Notes under the pieces: generated by a model
What the model saw: only the letters and a program-made list of their open reading frames with translations
The model's database searches: none
Told to the model about the DNA's origin: nothing
Program-made: the position numbers and the translations under genes
Shown: piece after piece, positions 17,238 to 24,792 of the stretch
Numbering within the stretch: position 1 is the first letter of the stretch
How the letters are laid out: each line of letters starts with the position of its first letter
Source of the DNA: Vibrio chagasii
GTDB lineage: Bacteria; Pseudomonadota; Gammaproteobacteria; Enterobacterales; Vibrionaceae
DNA: 64,000 nt
Direction of reading: 5' to 3'
Assembly: GCA_041879415.1 (NCBI GenBank)
Contig: CP090852.1
Coordinates: 1,302,001 to 1,366,000, forward strand

Positions 17238-17720
17238 ATGGTGAACCGTTTTACATATTATGACAGCCCGTTAGGCACTGTGACTCTGCAGGCGAATGAG
17301 CAAGGCTTACTCGGAGTTTGGTTTGAAACACACACAACGAAACCGGAAGACTTAGGTACACAAGAAGATAGCTTTCCGATTTTCCAATCGGTCAAAGAGC
17401 AGCTCGAACGTTATTTTGCAGGAGAAGACGTTCAATTTGATGTACCAATCGCTGCCAAAGGCACTCCTTTTCAGCAATCGGTTTGGCACGCTCTTACTAC
17501 TATTCCTTACGGAGAAACATGGAGCTATGCTCAGTTAGCCGACGCGATCGGTAATCCAAAAGCGGTGCGAGCTGTGGGGTTAGCCAATGGCAAGAACCCG
17601 GTATCAGTGATTGTTCCGTGTCATCGAGTGATAGGCAAGAATGGCAAATTGACGGGTTACGCGGGCGGGATTGAACGAAAACAGCGCTTATTGGCGATTG
17701 AGGGAATTGGCCAAGAATAG
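17238..17720 (+). CDS. ogt: Methylated-DNA--protein-cysteine methyltransferase Ogt
   Basis: This 160-residue suicide repair protein transfers the methyl group from O6-methylguanine to its own cysteine. The active-site motif PCHRVIG has the acceptor at Cys128. The preceding helix-turn-helix SYAQLADAIGNPKAVRAVGLANGKNP and the following GYAGGIERKQRLLA are typical of Ogt/MGMT. Length is standard. It is second in an operon with the Ada/AlkA fusion, with a TTAGGAG ribosome-binding site. Together the two genes cover alkylated bases and O6-methylguanine. Regulation by the upstream Ada-like domain is likely but not shown. Confidence 0.93.
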   Translation: MVNRFTYYDSPLGTVTLQANEQGLLGVWFETHTTKPEDLGTQEDSFPIFQSVKEQLERYFAGEDVQFDVPIAAKGTPFQQSVWHALTTIPYGETWSYAQLADAIGNPKAVRAVGLANGKNPVSVIVPCHRVIGKNGKLTGYAGGIERKQRLLAIEGIGQE

Positions 17721-17881
17721 ATCACTTGGTTATTGGATTTTTGGTTAACTGATGCCTCGCAGTGTTGGGCCTAACCCAAAGACCTTAAAAGTGTGACTTT
17801 GCAAAAAGGTTGGCGCTTTCTGGAAAATATTTATTTGGTTGCATATCCTTTTAGTTATGTTCTCTAGGCAAGGATGCCCAA

Positions 17882-18271
17882 ATGAATAGTCAAATCCCTT
17901 TCTTACTCAGTTGCAGTAGTACGCTGTTACTGACAGGTTGTTTAAGCGATACCAGTCAACCTTTTGAAGTCCCACAGCTGGTTCTATTTAAAGGTATGTA
18001 TGAAAGTACTGATAACGACAGCTATTTGCTTTTTGAGTCGGGACGAGTCACTTATCAGACGACAGATAACACGGTGACACGCAGTTATAGCGTCGATGAT
18101 GATTTAATTACTATTGAGCTGAACTCAGGAAGCAGCCGAACTGATTCTGACTTGGTGATGCGCATTCAACAGCAGGGTGAGGTACTGACATGCAACCAAT
18201 GCCCAGCGGTTCAATTGAGTAACGTTTGGACCCGAGTCGAAACCCCGCATCAAGAAGGTCCATCTAACTAG
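17882..18271 (+). CDS. Small lipoprotein of unknown function
   Basis: This 129-residue protein has a hydrophobic N-terminus with lipobox LLTGC (Cys20), so it should be a lipid-anchored envelope protein. Residue 21 onward is LSDTSQ, without Asp at +2, which favours the outer membrane under the Lol rule. The rest is beta-rich, with repeated short strands (YESTDNDSYLLFESGRVTYQ) and a CNQC pair near residue 103 that could form a disulphide. No family recognised. It converges on nhaD, with the two stop codons overlapping by three bases. Confidence 0.65.
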   Translation: MNSQIPFLLSCSSTLLLTGCLSDTSQPFEVPQLVLFKGMYESTDNDSYLLFESGRVTYQTTDNTVTRSYSVDDDLITIELNSGSSRTDSDLVMRIQQQGEVLTCNQCPAVQLSNVWTRVETPHQEGPSN

Positions 18272-19707
18272 AATAACCCACCATTAAGCCATAAGTGAGC
18301 CGCGATGCTGACCGCATAGCCAATCATGATGACAGGCATCCATTTTAGGTGTCCAAAGAAGGTGTACTTACCATGAGCTGCCCCCATCAATGCCACACCA
18401 GCGGCGCTACCGATAGATAATAAGCTTCCCCCAACGCCAGCGGTTAATGTAATCAGTAACCAGTTACCCATCGACATTTGTGGCTCCATTGATAACACTG
18501 CAAACATCACCGGAATGTTATCGACGATCGCAGACAAGATGCCCACCATGATATTCGCCCAAATCGGATTCCATTGGCTGTACATGACGCCTGAAGCGAG
18601 TTCTAAGTAACCAAGCAAGCTCAAACCACCGACACACATTACCACCCCGTAGAAGAAGAGTAATGTGTCCCACTCGGCATGAGAGACTCTTCGAAATACA
18701 TCAAAAGGCACAACAGAGCCGAGTCGTTTCAAGGCTCCTTCATCGTTATTCGCAATTGCCACGGCTTTCTTCTTAGCCAGCGAGTTGGGCAGTGTTTTTC
18801 TCAAGAAATACCCAAAGAACTGGAGGTATGCGAGCCCCATCATCATGCCCATTACTGGTGGGAAGTGCAGGACGGCGTGGAAAGCAACCGCAGTACCTAT
18901 GGTCATAATGAATAGGAATACAATTCGTCTCGCGCCTCGTTTCAATTCAACGTGTTGATGTACCGTGTCGGGCTGGGTGGTGGGTACAAAGTAAGACATG
19001 ATCAGAGCAGGAACGAGGTAGTTCATCATTGAAGGAATGAATAAGGGAATGAATTCACTAAAACTGACATAGCCTGCCTGCCATACCATCAAGGTAGTGA
19101 TGTCGCCAAATGGACTGAACGCGCCACCTGCATTCGCTGCAATCACAATATTCACACAGGCGAGGTTAACAAATTTAGGGTTGTCTCCTGCGACTTTAAG
19201 TACCACGGCACACATTAATAGAGCCGTTGTCAGGTTATCGGCTATCGGGGAGATAAAGAACGACAAAATACCGGTTAACCAGAATAGAGACCGAAAATTA
19301 AAGCCTTTACCCACCATCCAGGCTTGCAGGGCATCAAATAGTCTTCGCTCTTCCATCGCGCTGATGTAAGTCATGGCGACGAGCAAGAAGAGTAGCAACT
19401 CGGCGTATTCTAATAAGTTGTGTTCGAGCGCTTGCTTCGCGACTTCAACTAGATTGTGCTCTTGGTAAGTGAAACCAATGATGATCCAAATAAGGCCAGC
19501 AGCAAGTAAAACGGGTTTGGACTTTCGCAGCTTTAGGTACTCTTCCATCATCACTACAACGTAAGCGATAACGAAAATAGTGAGCGAGAGGTAGCCAGCA
19601 AAAGAGTTGGTAAGCTTGAGAGGTTCCCCTAGTTGGGAGGTAGCTGCCCCCGCGACCGCAGAAAAACACAGTAAAGAGAGGACAACAGAAAGCTGGATAC
19701 CTAGCAT
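18268..19707 (-). CDS. nhaD: Na+/H+ antiporter NhaD
   Basis: This 479-residue inner-membrane protein has about twelve hydrophobic segments. It matches NhaD of marine and halophilic gamma-proteobacteria, which exports Na+ or Li+ in exchange for H+ and is most active at alkaline pH. Recognisable parts: an N-terminal cleavable-looking leader (SAVAGAATSQ), the SPIADNLTTALLM segment near residue 153 and VDNIPVMFAV near 393, which carry the polar residues of the ion-transporter fold. Monocistronic, transcribed toward the lipoprotein gene. No adjacent regulator. Confidence 0.92.
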   Translation of the reverse strand: MLGIQLSVVLSLLCFSAVAGAATSQLGEPLKLTNSFAGYLSLTIFVIAYVVVMMEEYLKLRKSKPVLLAAGLIWIIIGFTYQEHNLVEVAKQALEHNLLEYAELLLFLLVAMTYISAMEERRLFDALQAWMVGKGFNFRSLFWLTGILSFFISPIADNLTTALLMCAVVLKVAGDNPKFVNLACVNIVIAANAGGAFSPFGDITTLMVWQAGYVSFSEFIPLFIPSMMNYLVPALIMSYFVPTTQPDTVHQHVELKRGARRIVFLFIMTIGTAVAFHAVLHFPPVMGMMMGLAYLQFFGYFLRKTLPNSLAKKKAVAIANNDEGALKRLGSVVPFDVFRRVSHAEWDTLLFFYGVVMCVGGLSLLGYLELASGVMYSQWNPIWANIMVGILSAIVDNIPVMFAVLSMEPQMSMGNWLLITLTAGVGGSLLSIGSAAGVALMGAAHGKYTFFGHLKWMPVIMIGYAVSIAAHLWLNGGLF

Positions 19708-19890
19708 GGATTACGCTCCAAAGTTAATAAGTTATTAACACGCGTAAAAGCGTAGACTTAAATAACCATGTGGAGTGTGATAGATATCTTAATAATTCAA
19801 CAGATTACAGGGAAAGCGATAGACTGTGAGGTGGGCTGAAGTACGGCCTTGTGCGTCTCAAATTACAATCTTGTACACGCGAGTAATAAA

Positions 19891-19910
19891 GAAAAAGCCC
19901 TACCGGGCTT
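19891..19910 (-). terminator. Terminator of the small minus-strand gene
   Basis: AAGCCC-TACC-GGGCTT hairpin with A5 on its plus-strand left side, so it works for minus-strand transcription, 34 bases after the small ORF stop. Confidence 0.65.
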
Positions 19911-19943
19911 AAGTCCGATAGAGCTTATTCTGTGTCGCCAACA

Positions 19944-20125
19944 TTATGCAGCATTACGATCAAACGTCATTGTTTGTTCTGCAGCACATATCTCAACAGG
20001 CCAGCCATAGGATTGGTATTCCATCGCAAGTTTGTCCGCAACTACGCGAGATACCGTGGCAGTGATCCACATGCCTTTGCCCATTACCTGATATTTGAGT
20101 GTTCTCATTTCCATTTTTGTCACCG
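19944..20125 (-). pseudogene. Small gene, apparently frameshifted
   Basis: Read from the GTG at 20125 (AAGGA site 6 bases upstream), the minus strand encodes MTKMEMRT and then falls out of frame at an ACACAC run. Removing one CA there restores a continuous 59-residue frame, through TLKYQVMGKGMWITATVSRV and ending FDRNAA at 19944. As written, only an internal ATG at 20084 gives a 46-residue product with a poor ribosome-binding site. A terminator follows the stop, which supports a real gene. I recognise no family. It may be a recent slippage mutation, a sequencing error, or a shorter genuine gene. Confidence 0.45.
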
Positions 20126-20330
20126 TTTTCCTTCTATATTGGCTGCGCGAAGTCTATAGCACCTCTTGAGGCTGGAATTTCGAATCAAGCTCAAATCCTT
20201 TATAAAATGGCTCATGAATTCGGCTTGGAATAAAACTCAATCAGCAGAATGAAAACGGTTGCGTTTTGGAAGAAAAATCACGATTTAAGTGCCTGTATTA
20301 TAATTAAATAAAAATTTAACTAAAAATTTA

Positions 20331-20348
20331 TGTAAGAGATATCTCACA
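20331..20348. promoter_or_regulatory. UvrY/VarA (GacA-type) binding palindrome
   Basis: TGTAAGAGATATCTCACA matches the 18-bp GacA/UvrY box TGTAAGAGATCTCTTACA at 16 of 18 positions. It is 190 bases from a TGCTATAGA extended -10 (minus strand, near 20158) preceding the small frameshifted gene, and 298 bases from yjiH. Confidence 0.6.
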
Positions 20349-20645
20349 TAATTATCAGAGATCGGACTATCCAGGGTTTTATCCGTTAAGCACTGATTTT
20401 GTGTCTCGTCTGTATGTTTTCGGTTGCGCTATTGCAGCAAAATTTATTTAGTTTTGTATGTGAAATATGAGGATTTTGTCAGTTTATATTTCGATATCTA
20501 AACCATAGTCACAGTTTTATATGTTGCCTATCATCTTCAATTTAAACCGATACTCTGTTTGATTTTGGTCATTAACCTTCTTCTCATTAGTTTGCACTAT
20601 CTATGCGTGTTCTGTTCCACATAAACTAGATGTATAGAGGTCCTT

Positions 20646-21383
20646 ATGACTAATCCAACGAAAACCGATCGTAAAGTCACGATCGGCAGTTACATCGCAC
20701 TCGCCTTTGCGGTTGTGTTTTTCTCTGGCTTGATGCAGTCCAATGAATGGTATGGCGTATTCGATTTTACGACGCTTAACGGCTCATTCGGTAAAGTGGC
20801 TTACGATGTAAGTGAATCCGCTGATGGTATTCAAGCGGCAACCACCTCTTTGCGTGGTAAAGGCGGTAGTGGTGCTCGTGACGGTTTCATTTTTGCTTTG
20901 ACACTTATTCCGACCGTGATGTTTGCTTTGGGTATGATCAACGTACTTGAGCACTACGGTGCGCTAGATGCGGCTCGTAAACTGCTTACTCCACTGCTTC
21001 GTCCGCTTATGGGCATTCCTGGTAACTCAGGCTTGGCACTGATCGCTTCTTTGCAAAGTACCGATGCAGGTGCCGCGATGACTCGTCAGCTTAAAGATGA
21101 AGGGCATCTAACTAAGCGCGAAACCGATGTCTTTACCATGTTCCAATTCACAGCAGGTGCGGCGATCGTTAACTTCTTCTCGTCTGGCGCTGTGCTATTT
21201 ACTCTAACCGCAATGGACGGTTCTCTCGCAGTAACGTCATCTATTGGTCTTGCTGTGGCAGTGATGTTCATCTTTAAGTTTGTGGGTGCCAATCTGTTCC
21301 GTATCTACCTCAATATTACTGAAGGCAAAGAAGACAAACCCAAATCAGACAAAGAACAAAAACTGGAAGAGGAAGTAGCATAA
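20646..21383 (+). CDS. yjiH: YjiH-like nucleoside-recognition (Gate) domain membrane protein
   Basis: This 245-residue inner-membrane protein has the Gate/nucleoside-recognition pattern: LTPLLRPLMGIPGNSGLALIASLQSTDAGAAMTRQL, then a glycine-rich FTAGAAIVNFFSSG segment. It has about five hydrophobic helices and a charged C-terminal tail (KEDKPKSDKEQKLEEE). It corresponds to E. coli YjiH, whose function is not established; transport is inferred. The stop overlaps the ATG of the next gene by one base, so the two form a translationally coupled pair. An AGAGG site precedes the start. Confidence 0.8.
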   Translation: MTNPTKTDRKVTIGSYIALAFAVVFFSGLMQSNEWYGVFDFTTLNGSFGKVAYDVSESADGIQAATTSLRGKGGSGARDGFIFALTLIPTVMFALGMINVLEHYGALDAARKLLTPLLRPLMGIPGNSGLALIASLQSTDAGAAMTRQLKDEGHLTKRETDVFTMFQFTAGAAIVNFFSSGAVLFTLTAMDGSLAVTSSIGLAVAVMFIFKFVGANLFRIYLNITEGKEDKPKSDKEQKLEEEVA

Positions 21384-21850
21384 TGAGTGAAGTAAAAGCA
21401 AAGAAACCAATGGTGACTGATATTTTCGTTGAAGGTGCTAAGAAAGGCTGGGTTATTGCGACCACCTCGACAGTGCCAAATGTTCTGATGGCGTTTGTAA
21501 TCATCAAAGCATTGCAGATTACGGGTGCGTTGGATCTGATGGGCAGCGTTTTTGCTCCAATCATGGCGGTGTTTGGTTTGCCGGGGGAAGCAGCTGCAGT
21601 ATTGATCGGTGCGTGGATGTCGATGGGCGGTGCGGTGGGTGTGGTAATCACGCTGTTTGACCAAGGTATCTTGAATGGCAACCATATTGCGATCTTAGCG
21701 CCAGCTATTTACTTGATGGGCTCACAGGTTCAATACATGGGTCGTATCATGGGACCAATTGGTACCGAAGGTCGTTACATTCCAGTGATGATCGCTATTT
21801 CAGTGTTGAATGCGTTTGGTGCGATGTTCCTGATGAACATTATTCTGTAG
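21383..21850 (+). CDS. yjiG: YjiG-like (SpmB-related) membrane protein
   Basis: This 155-residue inner-membrane protein carries the second Gate-type domain: STVPNVLMAFVIIKALQITGALDLMG and PGEAAAVLIGAWMSMGGAVGVV. Size matches E. coli YjiG (153), which is also paired with YjiH. In E. coli the pair sits near iadA (isoaspartyl dipeptidase), but no peptidase is present here, so the substrate is open. YjiH and YjiG probably form one membrane complex, as SpmA and SpmB are thought to. The gene ends about 40 bases before a hairpin shared with csrB on the other strand. Confidence 0.8.
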   Translation: MSEVKAKKPMVTDIFVEGAKKGWVIATTSTVPNVLMAFVIIKALQITGALDLMGSVFAPIMAVFGLPGEAAAVLIGAWMSMGGAVGVVITLFDQGILNGNHIAILAPAIYLMGSQVQYMGRIMGPIGTEGRYIPVMIAISVLNAFGAMFLMNIIL

Positions 21851-21879
21851 CCTGACTTCTAAAATTTCTTAGGCTTTAG

Positions 21880-21925
21880 AAAAAGGAAACCCCGTTTGGC
21901 TTTCACCAAACGGGGTCTATTCTTT
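21880..21925. terminator. Shared terminator of yjiG and csrB
   Basis: Long stem AACCCCGTTTGG/CCAAACGGGGT with a loop of about six bases. T-rich DNA follows on both strands (TCTATTCTTTTTG on plus; TTTCCTTTTTC on minus). Confidence 0.88.
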
Positions 21926-22190
21926 TTGTAGCCATCCTGCTACTGCGCGTTACTTATCTTTCAATAGGCAACTGGTGCTCCCTGCATCGTTCCTTGACGT
22001 GGCTAAATCCTTTAACCTATCCAATCCATCGCCTTCCTAGCGGTGTCCTTGCAAACTCATCATCCTGATAAGTGACTCTATCCTAGAGCATAACTTCCTT
22101 GCTGATAACTCATCCTAAGTCATCAAATCTTCATCCTGAAGATACCTAATCCATTAGGCTTCTTCCTGTTCCTGCCAACTCCCTGTCGAC
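21880..22190 (-). ncRNA. csrB: CsrB-family regulatory RNA
   Basis: The minus strand begins GTCGACAGGGAGT, identical to the 5' end of E. coli CsrB. It then carries 12 AGGA, two AGGGA and three TGGA motifs in about 270 bases, many in short hairpins such as CTTCAGGATGAAG, and ends in a GC-rich terminator. This is the hallmark of CsrB/RsmZ RNAs, which bind many copies of CsrA (RsmA) and relieve its control of translation. No protein frame fits. An 18-bp UvrY/VarA box lies about 170 bases upstream, the spacing seen for E. coli csrB. Length about 311 nt, somewhat shorter than E. coli CsrB. Vibrios usually carry several copies; the copy number here cannot be seen. Confidence 0.9.
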
Positions 22191-22350
22191 ATGTATATTA
22201 AACACTCTGGAGGCTTCTCCGACAATCTACCTCAAGCAAATAATCTGAAGGCAATGCTAAGAAAAACTGTGCGGACTCATACAAAACAAGGACTTGGGTT
22301 TGTAATCTAGGATTTTTCTGCGAAGCTTGATTGTAATCTCTTACGTTTGT

Positions 22351-22368
22351 TGTGAGAGATCTCTTACA
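22351..22368 (-). promoter_or_regulatory. UvrY/VarA-binding palindrome of csrB
   Basis: TGTGAGAGATCTCTTACA differs by one base from the GacA/UvrY consensus and lies about 170 bases upstream of the csrB 5' end. A partial copy (TGTAATCTCTTACG) lies at 22332-22345. Confidence 0.8.
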
Positions 22369-22448
22369 TATGTGCGGGCGTGAATGCTCCTTGTTTGCTG
22401 AATACAGATACGTTGAGGTAGCCCGTCGAATAAACTAACCAGTAGGAA

Positions 22449-22841
22449 ATGATGATGGTTACAGCGTTATATGCTTCGTTGCTCACTTTGGTCATGTTAT
22501 GGCTTTCCATTGAAGTGATTAAGCAAAGGAGAAAGAATCAAGTCGCACACGCAGATGGTGGTGTTGAATCGTTACAAGTGGCTCGTTCTGCTCAAAGTAA
22601 CGCAATGGATTATATTCCGATTACCGTGATACTGATGGCGTTGCTAGAGTTCAACGGCGCCAATGTATGGCTGATTCACGTTATTGGTGTTGCTTTTGTT
22701 GCTGGCCGTATTATTCATGGAAAAAGCATTATTGCTCGTAGCCTGAAGGGAAGAAAGCAAGGCATGTATTTGACCTTTGCCAGCATGGTGTCTCTAGTTG
22801 TTCTAAACTTGCTTTATCTGCCATTTGATAAGCTTATATAA
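22449..22841 (+). CDS. MAPEG-family membrane protein
   Basis: This 130-residue inner-membrane protein has four hydrophobic segments and the MAPEG pattern: ARSAQSNAMDYIPITVILMALLE followed by HVIGVAFVAGRIIH. MAPEG proteins in eukaryotes act in eicosanoid and glutathione metabolism; the bacterial members, such as YecN, have no proven role. Three ATGs lie in a row at the start. The AGGA site is best spaced for the third (22455), so two residues fewer is likely. The next gene starts 8 bases later, which suggests a two-gene operon. Confidence 0.8.
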   Translation: MMMVTALYASLLTLVMLWLSIEVIKQRRKNQVAHADGGVESLQVARSAQSNAMDYIPITVILMALLEFNGANVWLIHVIGVAFVAGRIIHGKSIIARSLKGRKQGMYLTFASMVSLVVLNLLYLPFDKLI

Positions 22842-22849
22842 GGACAAGC

Positions 22850-23380
22850 ATGGCGTTACGCCTTCCTCCACCATGGATGATTGTATTAACAGGTTTGGTG
22901 CTGAATATTCTGGCCATTGTTGTGTCGAGCCTAGTGCTCGACAAAATGGTGGTTGAACAAGCCCAGTATCGAGAGCGTCAACAGGGCAACGTGTACTCGA
23001 TTCAGCTGGCTTGGAACACGATTGAAACCTTAGAGCGTAAGCGTGAATCTATGTTGCTGCACATGGATATCAGTACTTCTTCAAATTCTGCAGTGACACC
23101 GGAATTAGAAGAAGCAATGCGTGGTCAGCTTGGTGCGTGGGTTAGTGGCGAAGTTCCAGAGATTACCGTCGAAAACCTTTCTCAGATCATGATGTTGATT
23201 AACCAAGCTCAACAATCGCAACGCACACGCATCGATGACTTCTACCTTGATAATCTAACCTTATCTGAACTCCTTCAAGCCCTTGAAGAGCAGATGACCC
23301 TCTATAAAAATATCGCGCTCTTTCTTCAGATCTTTGGCTTAGCATTGATTCTTGCGCGTGACCTAGCGAGACGAAATTAA
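22850..23380 (+). CDS. Membrane-anchored protein of unknown function
   Basis: This 176-residue protein has a hydrophobic segment at each end (about 10-30 and 152-168) and a hydrophilic, mostly helical middle (VVEQAQYRERQQGN...ETLERKRESMLLHM) that probably lies in the periplasm. The topology resembles the sensor half of a membrane receptor, but there is no signalling domain after the second segment, only DLARRN. No family recognised. It has an AAGGACAAGC site and lies 8 bases after the MAPEG gene, so the two are probably co-expressed. Confidence 0.6.
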   Translation: MALRLPPPWMIVLTGLVLNILAIVVSSLVLDKMVVEQAQYRERQQGNVYSIQLAWNTIETLERKRESMLLHMDISTSSNSAVTPELEEAMRGQLGAWVSGEVPEITVENLSQIMMLINQAQQSQRTRIDDFYLDNLTLSELLQALEEQMTLYKNIALFLQIFGLALILARDLARRN

Positions 23381-23414
23381 CCGTTCCACGCCTTACGCTA
23401 AAGCTGATGATGAG

Positions 23415-24041
23415 TTATTGGTCGAGATTAGGGTGCTGTTGCCCTTGGTACTTTGGAAGCTGGTCTTTAAGCTTTTTGAAGGTACTGAATGCGTTGTTGG
23501 CGGATAAGCGATTCATTAACCAGTCAGGTAAGATACCGCCGGCATTCGCATATGCCGTATAGGTGATGTGGGTCAGGCCATTGGTTAGAGGCTGTAAAAC
23601 CCAAAGTGCATCGACCTCGTTGATTCGAATATACCCCGACTCTTTAGCCAAGTAATTGGATGCATCTTTAATGGCTAAGGTGAATTGACCGTCTTCTACT
23701 TCATATTTCGAATACGTCACCATATCACGGTCGCGAGCAGGCCAAGGCGCTTTGAACTGGGTGTAGACGATATTTTCATTACTAGAGATCTGCATTAATA
23801 CTTCACTGTGCGACACATTGTCGATCCAATTCGGTACGTTATCGCTGTCTTCCAATAACAAGAGAAATCCTGAGTAGCTCGTTGCGACCTGCATTTGGGC
23901 TCGAACTTCAACAAGACCATTCCCATGGTTACGTTTATGAATGGTGATGCCGCTTTCGCTTTTGACGAACTGCCACGGAGTCGCATAAGAGAGAGCTGAA
24001 AATAGACAGAGTCCAACTACCAAAATCCTAGGTAATATCAT
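23415..24041 (-). CDS. START-domain periplasmic protein
   Basis: This 208-residue protein has an N-terminal signal peptide (about residues 1-20, ...ALSYATPW) and one START-like lipid-binding fold: WQFVKSESGITIHKR, WPARDRDMVTYSKY and THITYTAYANAGGILPDWLMNR are typical. Bacterial proteins of this type may bind or carry lipids; the ligand is unknown. It is transcribed after the YHS gene, but a terminator lies between them, so it is probably its own unit. It converges on the membrane protein at 22850. Confidence 0.8.
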   Translation of the reverse strand: MILPRILVVGLCLFSALSYATPWQFVKSESGITIHKRNHGNGLVEVRAQMQVATSYSGFLLLLEDSDNVPNWIDNVSHSEVLMQISSNENIVYTQFKAPWPARDRDMVTYSKYEVEDGQFTLAIKDASNYLAKESGYIRINEVDALWVLQPLTNGLTHITYTAYANAGGILPDWLMNRLSANNAFSTFKKLKDQLPKYQGQQHPNLDQ

Positions 24042-24150
24042 TATTCTTCCATGAAATGAAAAGCTTATCTGCCATGAGTATAGAATAAAAATAGGTTGGA
24101 TTCGCGTCGTAAGATGCTGCGTATTAAATATGGTTAATATGATATTTGGA

Positions 24151-24180
24151 AAAACGGAAGACAGAGGGTCTTCCGTTTAT
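24151..24180 (-). terminator. Terminator between the YHS and START genes
   Basis: AAACGGAAGAC/GTCTTCCGTTT stem; A tract on the plus-strand left gives a T run for minus-strand transcription out of the YHS gene. Confidence 0.8.
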
Positions 24181-24205
24181 AGAAGGGAGGGTAGTGGCAA
24201 TTTAT

Positions 24206-24682
24206 CTAGAGCTTATAGGCCTCAACCGTTTTTATGGTGGTCCAATTGTTGTCGGCATCTTGGATGAACTCTTGTGTGTTCTCCAACCAACGCTTTTGTA
24301 CTGACTTGTCTAAGTTCAGATATAACTTTCCATCTTCTATTTTCCAAGCTTGTGGATCGGTCTCAAACTTCTTACCCATTGCCACACCAAAGGCACAGTA
24401 TCCACCATATTGAGGCGCATAGGCTTGTGGATCAGCGCGGAATTGGTCTCGGTTTTCACTGCTCACAAATTGATAAATGGCATTTTTATACGTTGCAGTG
24501 AATTCTGACGTGCCTTTCACTGGACCCTTGTTGTCGAAGTAAGCCACAGGGTCATAGCCTTTAATGGCAAGATCGTTGCTATCGACACTCATATCCAGGT
24601 CAGCTGCCATTATTGAAAAGCTCGCGCCTAGTAACGCGGCTGTAAGAGTGATTTTTTGACTGGTCGATTTTAAATGTGACAT
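24206..24682 (-). CDS. YHS-domain secreted protein
   Basis: This 158-residue protein has a signal peptide (to about residue 26, SIMAADLD) and a single YHS domain: LAIKGYDPVAYFDNKGPVKGTSEFTATYKNAIYQF, then APQYGGYCAFGVAMG. YHS domains are thought to bind metal; the conserved Cys in GGYCAFG is present. Proteins of this kind occur widely in marine bacteria, and their role is unproven. It is divergent from the AraC regulator at 24793, with 110 bases between starts, so that regulator may control it. Confidence 0.8.
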   Translation of the reverse strand: MSHLKSTSQKITLTAALLGASFSIMAADLDMSVDSNDLAIKGYDPVAYFDNKGPVKGTSEFTATYKNAIYQFVSSENRDQFRADPQAYAPQYGGYCAFGVAMGKKFETDPQAWKIEDGKLYLNLDKSVQKRWLENTQEFIQDADNNWTTIKTVEAYKL

Positions 24683-24792
24683 ATCAAGTTCCTTGTCAGT
24701 GTTAGTTAACTTGTATGAAATAAATTAGCCGACTGGTCCGGTCTATAGAGGGACAAAAGAACTAAAAAGTAAGCGAATCGTTCGGAGGATGC

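Larger units (their letters stand above)
19708..20645. other. Long nhaD-yjiH intergenic region
   Basis: This 938-base stretch contains a probable disrupted small gene on the minus strand with its own terminator (19891-20125), an 18-bp UvrY/VarA-type palindrome (20331-20348), and AT-rich upstream DNA of the yjiHG pair. An ORF on the plus strand (19932-20159) is antisense to the small gene and I do not accept it. Confidence 0.5.

Noticed and set aside
19932..20159. Plus-strand 75-residue frame in the nhaD-yjiH gap
   Set aside because: It is antisense to a better-supported small minus-strand gene that has its own ribosome-binding site and terminator.
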